From PRO6 sp035565775 (GTDB lineage Bacteria; Pseudomonadota; Alphaproteobacteria; Rhizobiales; Xanthobacteraceae): 64,000 bases of DNA. Within the stretch, counting starts at the first letter, position 1. Every line of letters begins with the position of its first letter. A program made the position numbers and the translations under genes. Under the pieces are notes generated by a model. It ran no database searches. It was not told where the DNA came from and saw only the letters and a list, made by a program, of their open reading frames with translations. The stretch is from positions 310,001-374,000 of the forward strand of contig DATMRW010000030.1 in NCBI GenBank assembly GCA_035565775.1. The letters run 5' to 3'. Of the stretch, positions 1 to 9,057 are shown piece after piece.

Positions 1-848
1 TTCTCGTCCATCGCCACGCCGATCTGGTCGAGGCCGAGGCCCTTGACGTTGGGTGCGCGGCCGATCGCAAACATCACCTGGTCGGTCGCGATCGTCTCGC
101 CGTTCGATAGCTTTGTGATGTACTCATCGCCCTGCTTTTCGACTGCCGCGACGGTGCAGCCGGTGAGAATCTCGATGCCGACCTTTTCCATCTCGAGGCG
201 CAGGTGGGCACGAACATCCTCGTCGAAGCCGCGCAAAATGTTGTCGCCGCGATAGACGACCGTGACCTCGGTGCCGAGGCCCGCGAAAATGCCGGCGAAC
301 TCCAGCGCGATATAGCCGCCGCCCTGAATCAGGATGCGTTTCGGCTGGGTCGGCAGGTGAAACACTTCATTGGATGAAATGACGTGTTCGATGCCGGGGA
401 TCGGGTTGCCAAAGGTCGGCGTGCCGCCGGTCGCAATCAGAACATTCTTGGCGCGCACCGCCTCGCCGCTGGCCAGACGGACCGTGTGCAGCTCCTCGAA
501 GACCGCGCGCGACTTGACGATCGTCGCGCCCGATTTCTGGACGTTGGTGGTGTAGGCGGCCTCGAGCCGGGCGATCTCTTTGTCCTTGTGGGCAATGAAG
601 GTCGCCCAGTCGAAGGATGCGGATGGGATCGTCCAGCCGAAGCCGGCAGCGTCCTCGATCTCCTGCCCGACATGCGAGGCGTAGACCATCAGCTTTTTCG
701 GCACGCACCCCCGGATCACGCAGGTGCCGCCGAACCGATATTCCTCGGCGATCAGCACCCGTGCGCCGTACCCCGCAGCGATTCTGGCAGCCCGCACGCC
801 GCCGGAGCCGCCCCCGATGACGCAAAGATCGACATCATAGTCTGCCAT
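1..848 (-). CDS. gor: Glutathione-disulfide reductase, C-terminal part cut by the left edge
   Basis: FAD/NADPH-dependent reductase that regenerates reduced glutathione in the cytoplasm. The ATG at 848 opens MADYDVDLCVIGGGSGG, a Rossmann FAD-binding start. The redox-active disulfide motif GGTCVIRGCVPKKL follows near residue 40, and the NADPH-binding GGGYIALEFAG fold appears near residue 170. About 282 of the roughly 460 residues expected are present; the dimerisation domain lies beyond base 1. The CVIRGC spacing is the one typical of alphaproteobacterial and plant-type glutathione reductases. It is the last gene of a probable rpiA-DUF2059-gor run on this strand. Lipoamide dehydrogenase is the main alternative, but the motif variant favours gor. 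Confidence 0.93.
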   Translation of the reverse strand, partial: MADYDVDLCVIGGGSGGVRAARIAAGYGARVLIAEEYRFGGTCVIRGCVPKKLMVYASHVGQEIEDAAGFGWTIPSASFDWATFIAHKDKEIARLEAAYTTNVQKSGATIVKSRAVFEELHTVRLASGEAVRAKNVLIATGGTPTFGNPIPGIEHVISSNEVFHLPTQPKRILIQGGGYIALEFAGIFAGLGTEVTVVYRGDNILRGFDEDVRAHLRLEMEKVGIEILTGCTVAAVEKQGDEYITKLSNGETIATDQVMFAIGRAPNVKGLGLDQIGVAMDE

Positions 849-897
849 GATCGCCCCCGCTGCTAATGCCATGCCATGAGATTATTGGGCCGCCGCG

Positions 898-1404
898 TCA
901 GATCTGCTTGCCGCGCGCGCGCATCTCGCTGCGGAATTTGCCGTTGACGACTTCCGAGAAGCCCTGCGCCCACTGGTTCATCGCAGTGATCGACGCCTGG
1001 ATCGAGCGCGGCTCCTGCTCGAGCAGCTTCTTGCCGAGCGGCGTCTTGTAGAAGGTGACAAGATCCTTCAGCTCCTGCTCGGTGAAGTCGGTCGCGAACA
1101 CCTTCGCCATCGCTTCGCCGACTTCCTTCTCCTTGCCTGCCAGTTCCTTGGCGACCTTGATCGCGACCTCGTTGAGATCCTTCTGGTAGTTCAGGTTGCT
1201 CTGGAGCAGCACGTCCCGCGTCCGCTGAACGATGTTGGGAATGATGCTGGCATACATCGCCGACGCATTTTTCAGGGCCAGAAGCTCCTTGGCGGCGGCA
1301 ATCGCGCCCGGCGTCGGGGCGCCCTGCGCCAGCGCAGGAAGGCTCGTGCCGGCGAGAACCAGGGCCAGGCCGGCAACTCCCAACATTTTCGAAAGACGGA
1401 TCAT
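898..1404 (-). CDS. DUF2059 family exported protein
   Basis: A 168-residue protein with an N-terminal signal peptide (MIRLSKMLGVAGLALVLAG, cleavage probably after PALAQ). A mostly helical DUF2059 domain follows, with the signature FTEQELKDLVTFYKTPLGKK near residues 108-127. Function is unknown; the family is periplasmic or envelope associated. The ATG at 1404 is preceded by a GAGGAG ribosome site. It sits between rpiA and gor on the same strand, with about 115 bases to rpiA and 50 to gor. This neighbourhood is common in Rhizobiales (recalled, not searched). Confidence 0.88.
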   Translation of the reverse strand: MIRLSKMLGVAGLALVLAGTSLPALAQGAPTPGAIAAAKELLALKNASAMYASIIPNIVQRTRDVLLQSNLNYQKDLNEVAIKVAKELAGKEKEVGEAMAKVFATDFTEQELKDLVTFYKTPLGKKLLEQEPRSIQASITAMNQWAQGFSEVVNGKFRSEMRARGKQI

Positions 1405-1518
1405 TCCAGGTCTCCTCGGTTGATCGTTCCAACCACGATCAGGGGATCAGAGGCTTGCCTCTTAGCGGATCAGGCTGGAACGGCAAAGAATTTCGACGTC
1501 GAATCCTTAAAACGGGAT

Positions 1519-2220
1519 TCAGGGCCGCTCGATGACAAATACGCCCGACTCGGCTGCCAGCACGGCGGCATTGGCGAGGCCGATGAACAGGCCATGCTCC
1601 ATCACACCCGGAACAGCAGCCAGTTCGCGCGCCAGACGCGGCGCATCGGTAATCTGGCCAAGATGCGCGTCGATGATCCAGTGACCACCGTCGGTGACGA
1701 AACGATGGCCGTCCCTGTCCAGCCGCAACTTCATCGGGCCTGAAAGGCCGCAATCGGCGAATACGGCCTCGATCGCCCGGCGCGTCGCCGCGATGCCGAA
1801 CGGCACCACCTCGATCGGCAGCGGGTACCGGCCGAGCATCTTGACCTGCTTGGTATCGTCCGCGATCACGATCATGCGATCCGAGGCGTCCGCAACAATC
1901 TTTTCGCGCAGCAGCGCACCGCCGCCGCCCTTGATCAGGTTGAGCTCCGCATCGACCTCGTCGGCTCCGTCGACGGTCAGGTCGAGGCGGTCAATCTCGT
2001 CGAGCGTGGTCAGCGGAACACCACACTGCTCGGCGAGGATGCGGGTGGCTTCCGAAGTCGGCACCCCGACCACGCTGAGGCCAGCGCGGACCCGCTCGCC
2101 CAGCAGTTCAACAAAATGCTTGGCGGTCGAGCCGGTCCCAAGTCCGAGCTTCATGCCGTCGCGAACATGCTCCAGGGCCACGCCCGCCGCTTGCCGCTTC
2201 AGATCATCCATCGACGTCAA
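1519..2220 (-). CDS. rpiA: Ribose-5-phosphate isomerase A
   Basis: Interconverts ribose 5-phosphate and ribulose 5-phosphate in the non-oxidative pentose phosphate (or Calvin) pathway. Of about 233 residues, the phosphate-binding GLGTGSTAKHFVELLGER lies near 26-43. The catalytic DGADEVD and KGGGGALLREK segments are near 83-105. The length is normal for RpiA. Two starts are possible. The TTG at 2220 has GAGGG about eight bases upstream; the ATG at 2211 gives MDDLKRQAAG but has a poorly spaced ribosome site. The gene is divergent from gph, with about 200 bases between them that should hold both promoters. Confidence 0.95.
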   Translation of the reverse strand: MTSMDDLKRQAAGVALEHVRDGMKLGLGTGSTAKHFVELLGERVRAGLSVVGVPTSEATRILAEQCGVPLTTLDEIDRLDLTVDGADEVDAELNLIKGGGGALLREKIVADASDRMIVIADDTKQVKMLGRYPLPIEVVPFGIAATRRAIEAVFADCGLSGPMKLRLDRDGHRFVTDGGHWIIDAHLGQITDAPRLARELAAVPGVMEHGLFIGLANAAVLAAESGVFVIERP

Positions 2221-2420
2221 CGAAAAAATCCCTCAGTTTCGCTGCGATTGGCAGCGCGCGCGGCCTATCTACCCTCGATCGCGGCCCGCGAACAGATCCG
2301 CGGTTGATAACCCGCCGGATTATCGTACCCCCGCGACATGATTTGAACCCCGCCTCATCCTTGCACCGGCTGTCGCCCGCGCTTGCGCCGCCCTGAGGTT
2401 GCCGCTACAGCCTTGCCATT

Positions 2421-3107
2421 ATGGCTGCAAAACCCCTCGTTGTCTTCGATCTCGACGGAACTCTGGTCGACACCGCCCCCGATCTCGTCGGGGCGCTGAA
2501 CTTCGTGCTTGCGCGCGAGGGCCTGAACACCATTCCGCTCGAGCGCGCCCGCAAGATGATCGGCGCCGGCGCCCGCCGCCTGATCGAACTGGGGCTGGAG
2601 GACGACGGACGGCAGATCGGCCCGGATGACATCAACCGGCTGACGGCCGACTTCATCGCCTACTACGCTGAGCACATCGCTGACGAATCGGTCCCGTTCG
2701 ACGGTCTGCTCGCGGCGCTCGACGAGCTTTCGGCCCGCGACTACGCCTTCGCGGTCTGCACCAACAAGCTCGAATGGCTGTCGCTGCGGCTACTCGAGCG
2801 CCTCGATCTGACCCACCGTTTCAAGGCGATCTGCGGGGCCGATACTTTTGGCGTCTCCAAGCCCGATCCGATCATTCTTCGCCAGACCGTCGCCCGGGCG
2901 GGCGGCAACATGGCTTCGACGATCATGGTCGGCGATGCCGGCCCGGACGTCGGCGTGGCCAGACGTGCCGGCGTCCCGGTGATCGGCGTGACCTTCGGCT
3001 ATACCGAGATCCCGATCGCCGAGCTCAACCCCGACATCGTCATTCCGCACATGACGGAGCTGCCGGCGGCGGTCGAACAACTGCTCGCCGCGAGCCCGAC
3101 GGCCTGA
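2421..3107 (+). CDS. gph: Phosphoglycolate phosphatase, HAD superfamily
   Basis: Hydrolyses 2-phosphoglycolate to glycolate in the cytoplasm. HAD motif I is VVFDLDGTLVDTAPDL, with nucleophile D10 and D12. Motif II is the TNK near residue 113. Motifs III and IV are the KPDP lysine and GDAGPDV near residues 153-176. An alpha-helical cap lies between motifs I and II. The length of 228 residues fits the family. The substrate is inferred from family similarity and from being next to rpiA, because HAD phosphatases are hard to assign by sequence. The ATG at 2421 has no strong ribosome site. Confidence 0.88.
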   Translation: MAAKPLVVFDLDGTLVDTAPDLVGALNFVLAREGLNTIPLERARKMIGAGARRLIELGLEDDGRQIGPDDINRLTADFIAYYAEHIADESVPFDGLLAALDELSARDYAFAVCTNKLEWLSLRLLERLDLTHRFKAICGADTFGVSKPDPIILRQTVARAGGNMASTIMVGDAGPDVGVARRAGVPVIGVTFGYTEIPIAELNPDIVIPHMTELPAAVEQLLAASPTA

Positions 3108-3376
3108 TCCAAAGTTTTGGGCAAAGGCTCGCGCCGATGCAACACCTTGTTGCGCAGGGCTCGCGCCATGCCTATGGTTTCGGCTTGAACTTAAACTTCG
3201 GACTTGCGACTTCGGCTTTGGAGTGTGGTGGGGACCGTTCCGGCAAGCTGACGTCTTCCCGGAATTTCGCGGATGCGGGCAATACGCCACCCGGCGTGAT
3301 TGCGTCTTGCGAACCTATGCCAGGGCCGGCTCGGAAAATTTTCGACATGCCAGACACTGGATGGGGCGGACACATC

Positions 3377-3853
3377 ATGCATCGCATCGTATTCATCGCT
3401 ATTGCCGGCAGCCTGCTCGCCGGGTGCTCCTCGGTATCCGACGCCTTCAAGCCTGCGCCGCAGACTGCTTCGGTCCGGCTGGAATCGACGCCGCCCGGCG
3501 CGACGGCAACGACCTCGATCGGGCCGAGCTGCCAGACGCCATGCGAACTGAGCCTGCCGATCACCACGGCCGAAGAGATGACGGTCGACTTCAGCCTGGC
3601 AAAACACCAGCCGCAGACGGTCGCCGCGATGATCGTCCGCCAGCCGGGCGACGTTTATGCGCCTGGCGCCGTGTCGATCGATCCGAACCCGATCGTCGCC
3701 CAGCTGGTGCCCGAAAAGCCCGCGCGCCGCACCCGCAAGAACGCCACCCCCGCGCGCGCGGCTGCGCCGCAGACCGCCCCGACCGCCGAGGTCGCCCCTC
3801 CTACGGCCGCCCCGCGAAACTCGGTTTTCCCGCCCCCGCCTCCCAGCCGCTGA
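3377..3853 (+). CDS. Small lipoprotein with PEGA-like domain and Pro/Ala-rich tail
   Basis: A 158-residue protein starting at the ATG at 3377, not at any of the longer in-frame starts upstream, because only this one exposes a lipoprotein signal: IAIAGSLLAGC, with lipidated Cys17. The segment VRLESTPPGATATT (about residues 33-46) is typical of PEGA-like surface domains. The tail after residue 115 is low complexity, rich in Ala, Pro and Arg, and ends in five prolines before SR. It could reach into peptidoglycan. No precise function can be assigned. It lies between gph and moaA on the same strand. Confidence 0.75.
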   Translation: MHRIVFIAIAGSLLAGCSSVSDAFKPAPQTASVRLESTPPGATATTSIGPSCQTPCELSLPITTAEEMTVDFSLAKHQPQTVAAMIVRQPGDVYAPGAVSIDPNPIVAQLVPEKPARRTRKNATPARAAAPQTAPTAEVAPPTAAPRNSVFPPPPPSR

Positions 3854-3979
3854 ACGCGGCTGCCAGGCGCGGCCGGGAACGAGTTGCCGAACTGCTCATA
3901 AGTCCCTAAATTCAGGGGCAAGAAAAAGAATTAGCGGTGAGCAGCCGCAGCCGTTCGGGTAGGAAAAGGCCGCTGATCA

Positions 3980-5017
3980 ATGAGCAACATGTCTGAGTCC
4001 GCCATTTCCGTGAAAACGCCATCCGCGCCAATGATCGACCCGTTCGGGCGCAAGATTACCTATCTGCGTGTGTCGGTCACGGATCGCTGCGACCTGCGTT
4101 GCTTCTATTGCATGTCCGAGGACATGACGTTTCTTCCGAAGGCAAATCTGCTGACGTTGGAAGAACTTGACCGGCTGTGCACGGCCTTCGTCGACAAGGG
4201 CGTGCGCAAGCTGCGGCTGACCGGCGGCGAGCCGCTCGTGCGTCGCAACATCATGTCGCTGTTCCGTTCGCTGTCGCGGCACCTTGGCAGCGGCGCGCTG
4301 GACGAACTCACCCTCACCACCAATGGCTCCCAGCTCTCGCGGTTCGCGGGGGAACTGGCCGATTGCGGCGTGCGCCGCATCAATGTCTCGCTCGACACCC
4401 TCGATCCGGTGAAATTCCGCACCATCACCCGCTGGGGCGACCTCAACCAGGTGCTGGACGGAATCAGGGCCGCGCGCGACGCCGGACTCGCCGTGAAGAT
4501 CAATACCGTGGCGCTCAAGAACATGAACGAGGACGAAATTCCCTCGCTCATCACCTGGGCGCACGAACTCGGCATGAGCCTGACCCTGATCGAAGTCATG
4601 CCGATGGGCGAAGTCGAAGGCCGGATCGACCAGTACCTGCCGCTCTCGCTGGTCCGCGCCCGCCTCGTCAAGCAGTTCACCTTGACCGATCTCGACGAGA
4701 GCAGCGGCGGCCCTGCCCGCTATGTCCGCATCAGCGAGACTGGCGGCAAGCTCGGCTTCATCACGCCGATGACGCACAATTTCTGCGAGGCGTGCAACCG
4801 CGTCCGCATCACCTGCACCGGCACGATCCATACCTGCCTCGGTCATGACGACGCCACCGACCTGCGCGGGCCGCTGCGCGCCTCGCCGGACAACGACCTG
4901 GTCAACGCGGCAATCGAGCGGGCGATCGGGCTGAAGCCGAAGGGCCATGACTTCGTCATCGACCGCCGGCACAACCGCCCCAGCGTCAATCGCCATATGA
5001 GTGTGACGGGCGGCTGA
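3980..5017 (+). CDS. moaA: GTP 3',8-cyclase, molybdenum cofactor biosynthesis protein A
   Basis: Radical SAM enzyme for the first step of molybdopterin synthesis (GTP to 3',8-cyclo-GTP). The SAM-binding cluster motif is CDLRCFYC (C37, C41, C44). The second 4Fe-4S cluster motif CEACNRVRITC plus a later cysteine lies near residues 268-288. The C-terminal Gly-Gly needed for activity is present as SVTGG. The length of 345 residues is normal. The start at 3980 has AGGAAAAGG upstream; the ATG at 3989 is a possible alternative. Functionally it belongs with mobA, mobB and the fds operon further right, although 20 kb separate them. Confidence 0.96.
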   Translation: MSNMSESAISVKTPSAPMIDPFGRKITYLRVSVTDRCDLRCFYCMSEDMTFLPKANLLTLEELDRLCTAFVDKGVRKLRLTGGEPLVRRNIMSLFRSLSRHLGSGALDELTLTTNGSQLSRFAGELADCGVRRINVSLDTLDPVKFRTITRWGDLNQVLDGIRAARDAGLAVKINTVALKNMNEDEIPSLITWAHELGMSLTLIEVMPMGEVEGRIDQYLPLSLVRARLVKQFTLTDLDESSGGPARYVRISETGGKLGFITPMTHNFCEACNRVRITCTGTIHTCLGHDDATDLRGPLRASPDNDLVNAAIERAIGLKPKGHDFVIDRRHNRPSVNRHMSVTGG

Positions 5018-5239
5018 CCGCACCTCCGGCGCGATTTTTTCTTCCTTCCAGACACCTCCAACCGCCTCCGCCAATATCCGGCGGTGGGCATGTCGTCTAT
5101 TTGTCAAAAGTCCCGATTGACGGAAGCACGACCTGCTGAAATGGTGGCGGCCTTCCATCCCATAATTAAGAAGCACAACGCTGGTAAAATAAGGCAAAAG
5201 CCGAGGGAGAGGAGAACGCCATTTGAGGAGGGGTCCCCT

Positions 5240-5836
5240 TTGCAATCTCTATTGCGGTTGAGTCGTTGGATCGACACCATCAACACCGAAATCGGACGGT
5301 GGCTGTCCTGGCTGATCGTAGCCGCCGTGGTGGTTTCCGCGGTGAACGCGACGGTCCGAAAGGCATTCGACGTATCCTCGAACAGCTACTTGGAACTCCA
5401 GTGGGTACTGTTCAGCATCGTCTTCCTGATGTGCTCCCCCTGGACCCTGCTCAAGAACGAGCACATCCGCATCGACATCGTGAACCACATGCTACCGCTG
5501 AAAGTGCGGAGCTGGATCGACCTCCTCGGTCATACTTTCTTCCTTCTTCCTTTCACGCTGGTCCTGCTGTGGACGTCAATCCCGTTCTTCCTGACCTCCT
5601 ACTACCAGAACGAGCAATCGCTGAGTGCGGGCGGCCTGCCGCAATGGCCGACCAAATCCCTGATCATGATCGGCTCCGCCTTCCTTTTCCTCCAGGGCAT
5701 CTCCGAGATCATCAAGCGCGTCGCCATCATGCGCGGCCAGTTGCCTGACCCGAACGCCGAGTCGGTCAGCCTTCAGGAAGCCGCCGAACTCGAAGCCGGA
5801 CGGCTCGCCAAGCACATTGCGGGCGACGCCACTTAA
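5240..5836 (+). CDS. dctQ: TRAP transporter small permease, DctQ family
   Basis: Small membrane subunit of a tripartite ATP-independent periplasmic transporter. The frame is open from a GTG at 5084. I place the start at the TTG at 5240 because GAGGAGGGG lies just upstream and the protein then begins at the conserved DctQ N-terminus (LQSLLRLSRWIDTINTEIG). The result is about 198 residues with four membrane segments: LSWLIVAAVVVSAV, VLFSIVFLMCSPW, FFLLPFTLVLLW and SLIMIGSAFLFL. DctM follows 37 bases downstream, so the two are surely co-transcribed. The true start is the least certain part. Confidence 0.85.
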   Translation: MQSLLRLSRWIDTINTEIGRWLSWLIVAAVVVSAVNATVRKAFDVSSNSYLELQWVLFSIVFLMCSPWTLLKNEHIRIDIVNHMLPLKVRSWIDLLGHTFFLLPFTLVLLWTSIPFFLTSYYQNEQSLSAGGLPQWPTKSLIMIGSAFLFLQGISEIIKRVAIMRGQLPDPNAESVSLQEAAELEAGRLAKHIAGDAT

Positions 5837-5873
5837 CGCACATTTCAGCATCTATTTGCTCAGGAGCGATTGA

Positions 5874-7712
5874 ATGATCGCGATGTTGACCCACTCCATG
5901 GCGCCGATCATGTTCGCGTCACTGGTGGTATTTTTGCTGCTCGGTTATCCGGTAGCCTTCTCGCTTGCGGCCATCGGGCTGTTCTACGCCTTCATCGGAA
6001 TCGAACTCGGGATGTTCCATCCCAACTTCCTCCAGGCGCTGCCCGAACGCGTCTATGGCGTGATGAACAACGATACCCTTCTCGCCATCCCATTTTTCAC
6101 CTTCATGGGGCTGATACTGGAGAGATCCGGGATGGCCGAGGATCTGCTTGAGACCATCGGCCAGCTCTTCGGCAGCGTGCGAGGCGGCATCGCCTATGCA
6201 GTGGTATTCGTGGGCGCGCTGCTCGCGGCGACCACCGGCGTCGTCGCCGCGTCGGTGATCTCGATGGGCCTGATCTCGCTCCCGATCATGCTGCGCTACG
6301 GCTACGACCGCCGCGTCGCCACCGGCGTCATTGCGGCGTCCGGTACGCTCGCCCAGATCATTCCGCCCTCGCTCGTGCTGATCGTGATGGCCGACCAGCT
6401 CGGCCGCTCGGTCGGCGACATGTATGAGGGCGCGTTCCTGCCCGGCATCATCCTCGCCCTGCTCTACGCGGCCTATATCTTCATCGTCTCGATCATCTCG
6501 CCGAAAGCCGTCCCCGGCCTGCCGCTCGAGGCCCAGACGCTGCGCGAGCCTGAAACCGCCGCGCACAAGATGGTGCTGCCGCTCGCGGGCCTTGGTGCGG
6601 CCTACACGACCTGGCTTCTGGTCGTGCGCTGGGGCCTGTTCGACTGGACCTTGCCGGCCTTCGAGACAATCGGCATCGGGTTGACGGTGCTGCACGGCGT
6701 GTGGTTCGCCGTGATGCTCGGCGTGCTGACCCGCCCCTTCATCGGCATCGTCCGCACGATGACCATCTCGCTGTTTCTCGTCGTCGCAATTTCCGTGGCG
6801 GTCGCGATCATCGCAATGAGACAGACGACAGTCACCTTCGGGGCAGATTACATCGTCCTGACGATGTCGATCACCGTGGTCGTGTCCTTCGTGCTGGCGG
6901 TGCTCAATCGCCTCTTCCGGCTGGGGCTGCTGTCGAAGCTCGCCGAGCAGGTCGTGTTCGTCATGGTGCCGCCGCTCGGCCTCGTGTTCCTCGTGCTCGG
7001 CACCATCTTCATCGGCGTCGCGACGCCGACCGAGGGCGGCGCGATGGGCGCGGCCGGCGCGATGATCTTGGCGGTGATGAAGCGGCGCCTGACATTCGAC
7101 CTCACCCGGCAGGCCACCGAGTCCACCGCAAAACTCTCGGCTTTCGTCATCTTCATCCTGATCGGCGCGCGGGTGTTCTCGCTGACCTTCTACGGCGTCG
7201 ACGGCCACCGCTGGGTCGAGGAAATGCTGGTGTCACTGCCGGGCGGCCAGACCGGCTTCCTGATCTTCACCAACATCTTCATCTTCGTTCTCGCCTTCTT
7301 CCTCGACTTCTTCGAGCTGGCGTTCATCGTCATCCCCCTGCTGGCCCCGGCCGCGGAGCGGCTTGGCATCGACCTGATCTGGTTCGGCGTCATGCTTGGC
7401 GTCAACATGCAGACGTCGTTCATGCATCCGCCCTTCGGCTTCGCGCTGTTCTATCTGCGCTCGGTCGCGCCTAAGGATCCCTATATCGACCGCGTCAGCG
7501 GCAAGCGGATGGAGCCGGTCACGACCGGGCAGATCTACTGGGGCTCCGTGCCCTTCGTGGTGATCCAGGTCATCATGGTGGGACTGGTGATCGCCTTCCC
7601 GGCCATGGTGATGCACTACAAGGGGCCGACCGGGAATATCGATCCGTCCAAGATCGAGCTGAACATGCCTCAGATCGAAATGCCGCAGCTCGACCTCGGC
7701 ATGCCGAAGTAA
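5874..7712 (+). CDS. dctM: TRAP transporter large permease, DctM family, extended form
   Basis: Transport subunit of the sodium-driven TRAP system in the inner membrane. At 612 residues it is well above the usual 425-450 for DctM. The extra length is a middle insertion of about 150 residues (about 210-370) that carries several added membrane segments. DctM-type motifs are visible on both sides, such as NNDTLLAIPFFTFMGLILE near residue 65 and LVLGTIFIGVATPTEGGAMG near 375. AGGAGCG precedes the ATG. Extended forms like this occur with TakP-type binding proteins, which fits the dctP gene facing it. The C-terminus is rich in Met, Pro and Gln. Confidence 0.9.
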   Translation: MIAMLTHSMAPIMFASLVVFLLLGYPVAFSLAAIGLFYAFIGIELGMFHPNFLQALPERVYGVMNNDTLLAIPFFTFMGLILERSGMAEDLLETIGQLFGSVRGGIAYAVVFVGALLAATTGVVAASVISMGLISLPIMLRYGYDRRVATGVIAASGTLAQIIPPSLVLIVMADQLGRSVGDMYEGAFLPGIILALLYAAYIFIVSIISPKAVPGLPLEAQTLREPETAAHKMVLPLAGLGAAYTTWLLVVRWGLFDWTLPAFETIGIGLTVLHGVWFAVMLGVLTRPFIGIVRTMTISLFLVVAISVAVAIIAMRQTTVTFGADYIVLTMSITVVVSFVLAVLNRLFRLGLLSKLAEQVVFVMVPPLGLVFLVLGTIFIGVATPTEGGAMGAAGAMILAVMKRRLTFDLTRQATESTAKLSAFVIFILIGARVFSLTFYGVDGHRWVEEMLVSLPGGQTGFLIFTNIFIFVLAFFLDFFELAFIVIPLLAPAAERLGIDLIWFGVMLGVNMQTSFMHPPFGFALFYLRSVAPKDPYIDRVSGKRMEPVTTGQIYWGSVPFVVIQVIMVGLVIAFPAMVMHYKGPTGNIDPSKIELNMPQIEMPQLDLGMPK

Positions 7713-7762
7713 TTTTCTGCGCCTTCGGCCCCCGCGCCATCGGCGTGGGGGCAGCAACAAAA

Positions 7763-7791
7763 AACCCGGCCTTCGCAGGCCGGGTTGTTTG
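7763..7791. terminator. Bidirectional terminator between dctM and dctP
   Basis: A perfect 10-bp stem, AACCCGGCCT with AGGCCGGGTT, closes a TCGC tetraloop at 7763-7786. It is flanked by an A-run on the left and a T-rich stretch on the right. It can therefore end transcription of dctQM from the left and of dctP from the right. Confidence 0.85.
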
Positions 7792-7811
7792 TTTGAAGCA
7801 ATTCGCTTCGA

Positions 7812-8903
7812 TCAGTTGCGCGTGCGCGAGCGGATCATGAAGCTGTCGTTGGTGTATTCGGCAACCTGCCACCACAGATACTGGTCGCCGCGATAGGCCT
7901 GCATCGCGTCGATCGACTTCTTGAAGTCCGGGTTCTTCGAAGAGATGTCGGCCCAGAGCTCGTTGGTCGCCTTGAGGCACGCCTCCAGAATGTCGTTGCT
8001 GAACGGACGCAGCTGCGTGCCGCCGGCGACGAGACGCTTCAAGGCCTGCGGGTTCTGCAGGTCGTAGCGCGCCGACATGTTGATGTTGGCGTGGGCCGCC
8101 GCGCTCTGGAGGATCGCCTGATAGTTCTTCGGCAGCGAATTCCACTTGTCGAGGTTGACCATCGCGTGGACCATCGGGCCGCCTTCCCAGAAGCCCGGGT
8201 AGTAGTAGTACTTCGCGACCTTCTGGAAGCCGAGCTTTTCGTCGTCATACGGGCCGACCCACTCGGCGGCGTCGATGGTGCCCTTTTCGAGCGCCGGATA
8301 GACGTCGCTGCCCGCGAGCTGCTGCGGCACGACGCCGAGCTTCTGCAGGACCTGGCCGGCGATGCCGCCGATGCGGAATTTCAGACCGGACAGATCGGCC
8401 ACCGTCTTGATTTCCTTACGGAACCAGCCGCCCATCTGGGTGCCGGTGTTGCCGCAGGGGAAACCGATAAGGTTGTACTTCTTGAAAAACTCGTTGCCGA
8501 GGGCATCGCCGCCGCCCTGGTACCACCAGGAGTTCTGCATGCGGGTATTGAGGCCAAACGGAACGGACGCGTAGATCGCGAAGGTCGGATCCTTCCCGAC
8601 ATAGTAGTAAGTGACCGTGTGGGCCACTTCGACGGTGCCGTTCGAGGCTGCATCGAGCGCCTGAAGGCCCGGAACGATTTCGCCGCCGGCAAAGACCTGG
8701 ATCTGAAACTTGTTGTCGGTCATTTCCGCGACGTGCTTGGCGAAAACTTCGCCGCCGCCGTAGATCGTATCGAGCGACTTGGGGAAGCTCGATGCGAGCC
8801 GCCATTTGATTTCGGGCATCGATTGCGCAATTGCCGGAGATGCAACGGCGGCAGCGGCTGCTGCGCCCGTAGCCGTCACCTTCAAGAAATCACGACGTTT
8901 CAT
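7812..8903 (-). CDS. TRAP transporter substrate-binding protein, TakP/DctP type
   Basis: Periplasmic binding protein of 363 residues with a twin-arginine signal (MKRRDFLKVTATGAAAAAA, cleavage near SPAIAQ). The mature part has the TRAP binding-protein signature with the carboxylate-binding arginine in LSGLKFRIGGIAGQVLQKLG near residue 175-195. It also has Trp-rich segments (NSWWYQGGG, AEWVGPYDDE) like those of 2-oxo acid or lactate binding TRAP proteins. The substrate is probably a monocarboxylate or 2-oxo acid; this is by family resemblance only. It converges on dctQM rather than following them, so the three subunits are made from two promoters. GAGGAGAC lies upstream of the ATG. Confidence 0.9.
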   Translation of the reverse strand: MKRRDFLKVTATGAAAAAAVASPAIAQSMPEIKWRLASSFPKSLDTIYGGGEVFAKHVAEMTDNKFQIQVFAGGEIVPGLQALDAASNGTVEVAHTVTYYYVGKDPTFAIYASVPFGLNTRMQNSWWYQGGGDALGNEFFKKYNLIGFPCGNTGTQMGGWFRKEIKTVADLSGLKFRIGGIAGQVLQKLGVVPQQLAGSDVYPALEKGTIDAAEWVGPYDDEKLGFQKVAKYYYYPGFWEGGPMVHAMVNLDKWNSLPKNYQAILQSAAAHANINMSARYDLQNPQALKRLVAGGTQLRPFSNDILEACLKATNELWADISSKNPDFKKSIDAMQAYRGDQYLWWQVAEYTNDSFMIRSRTRN

Positions 8904-9057
8904 TCAGACGTCTCCTCGGGAAAGTTCTAACTTTTTGAAGTAGCCAATAAAATAAAGGCAGCGGAAGCCGTACTAAAGACGAACACCCGCGCCCTCCCCC
9001 AAACCAGTAAGACGGAAATTGAAGTTGCCTGCGGAAAATAGCAAGCAGAAAGCGAAG

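Noticed and set aside
5919..7208. Open frame of 429 codons opposite dctM
   Set aside because: Antisense shadow; His/Asp/Glu-rich composition mirrors membrane-protein codons on the true strand.
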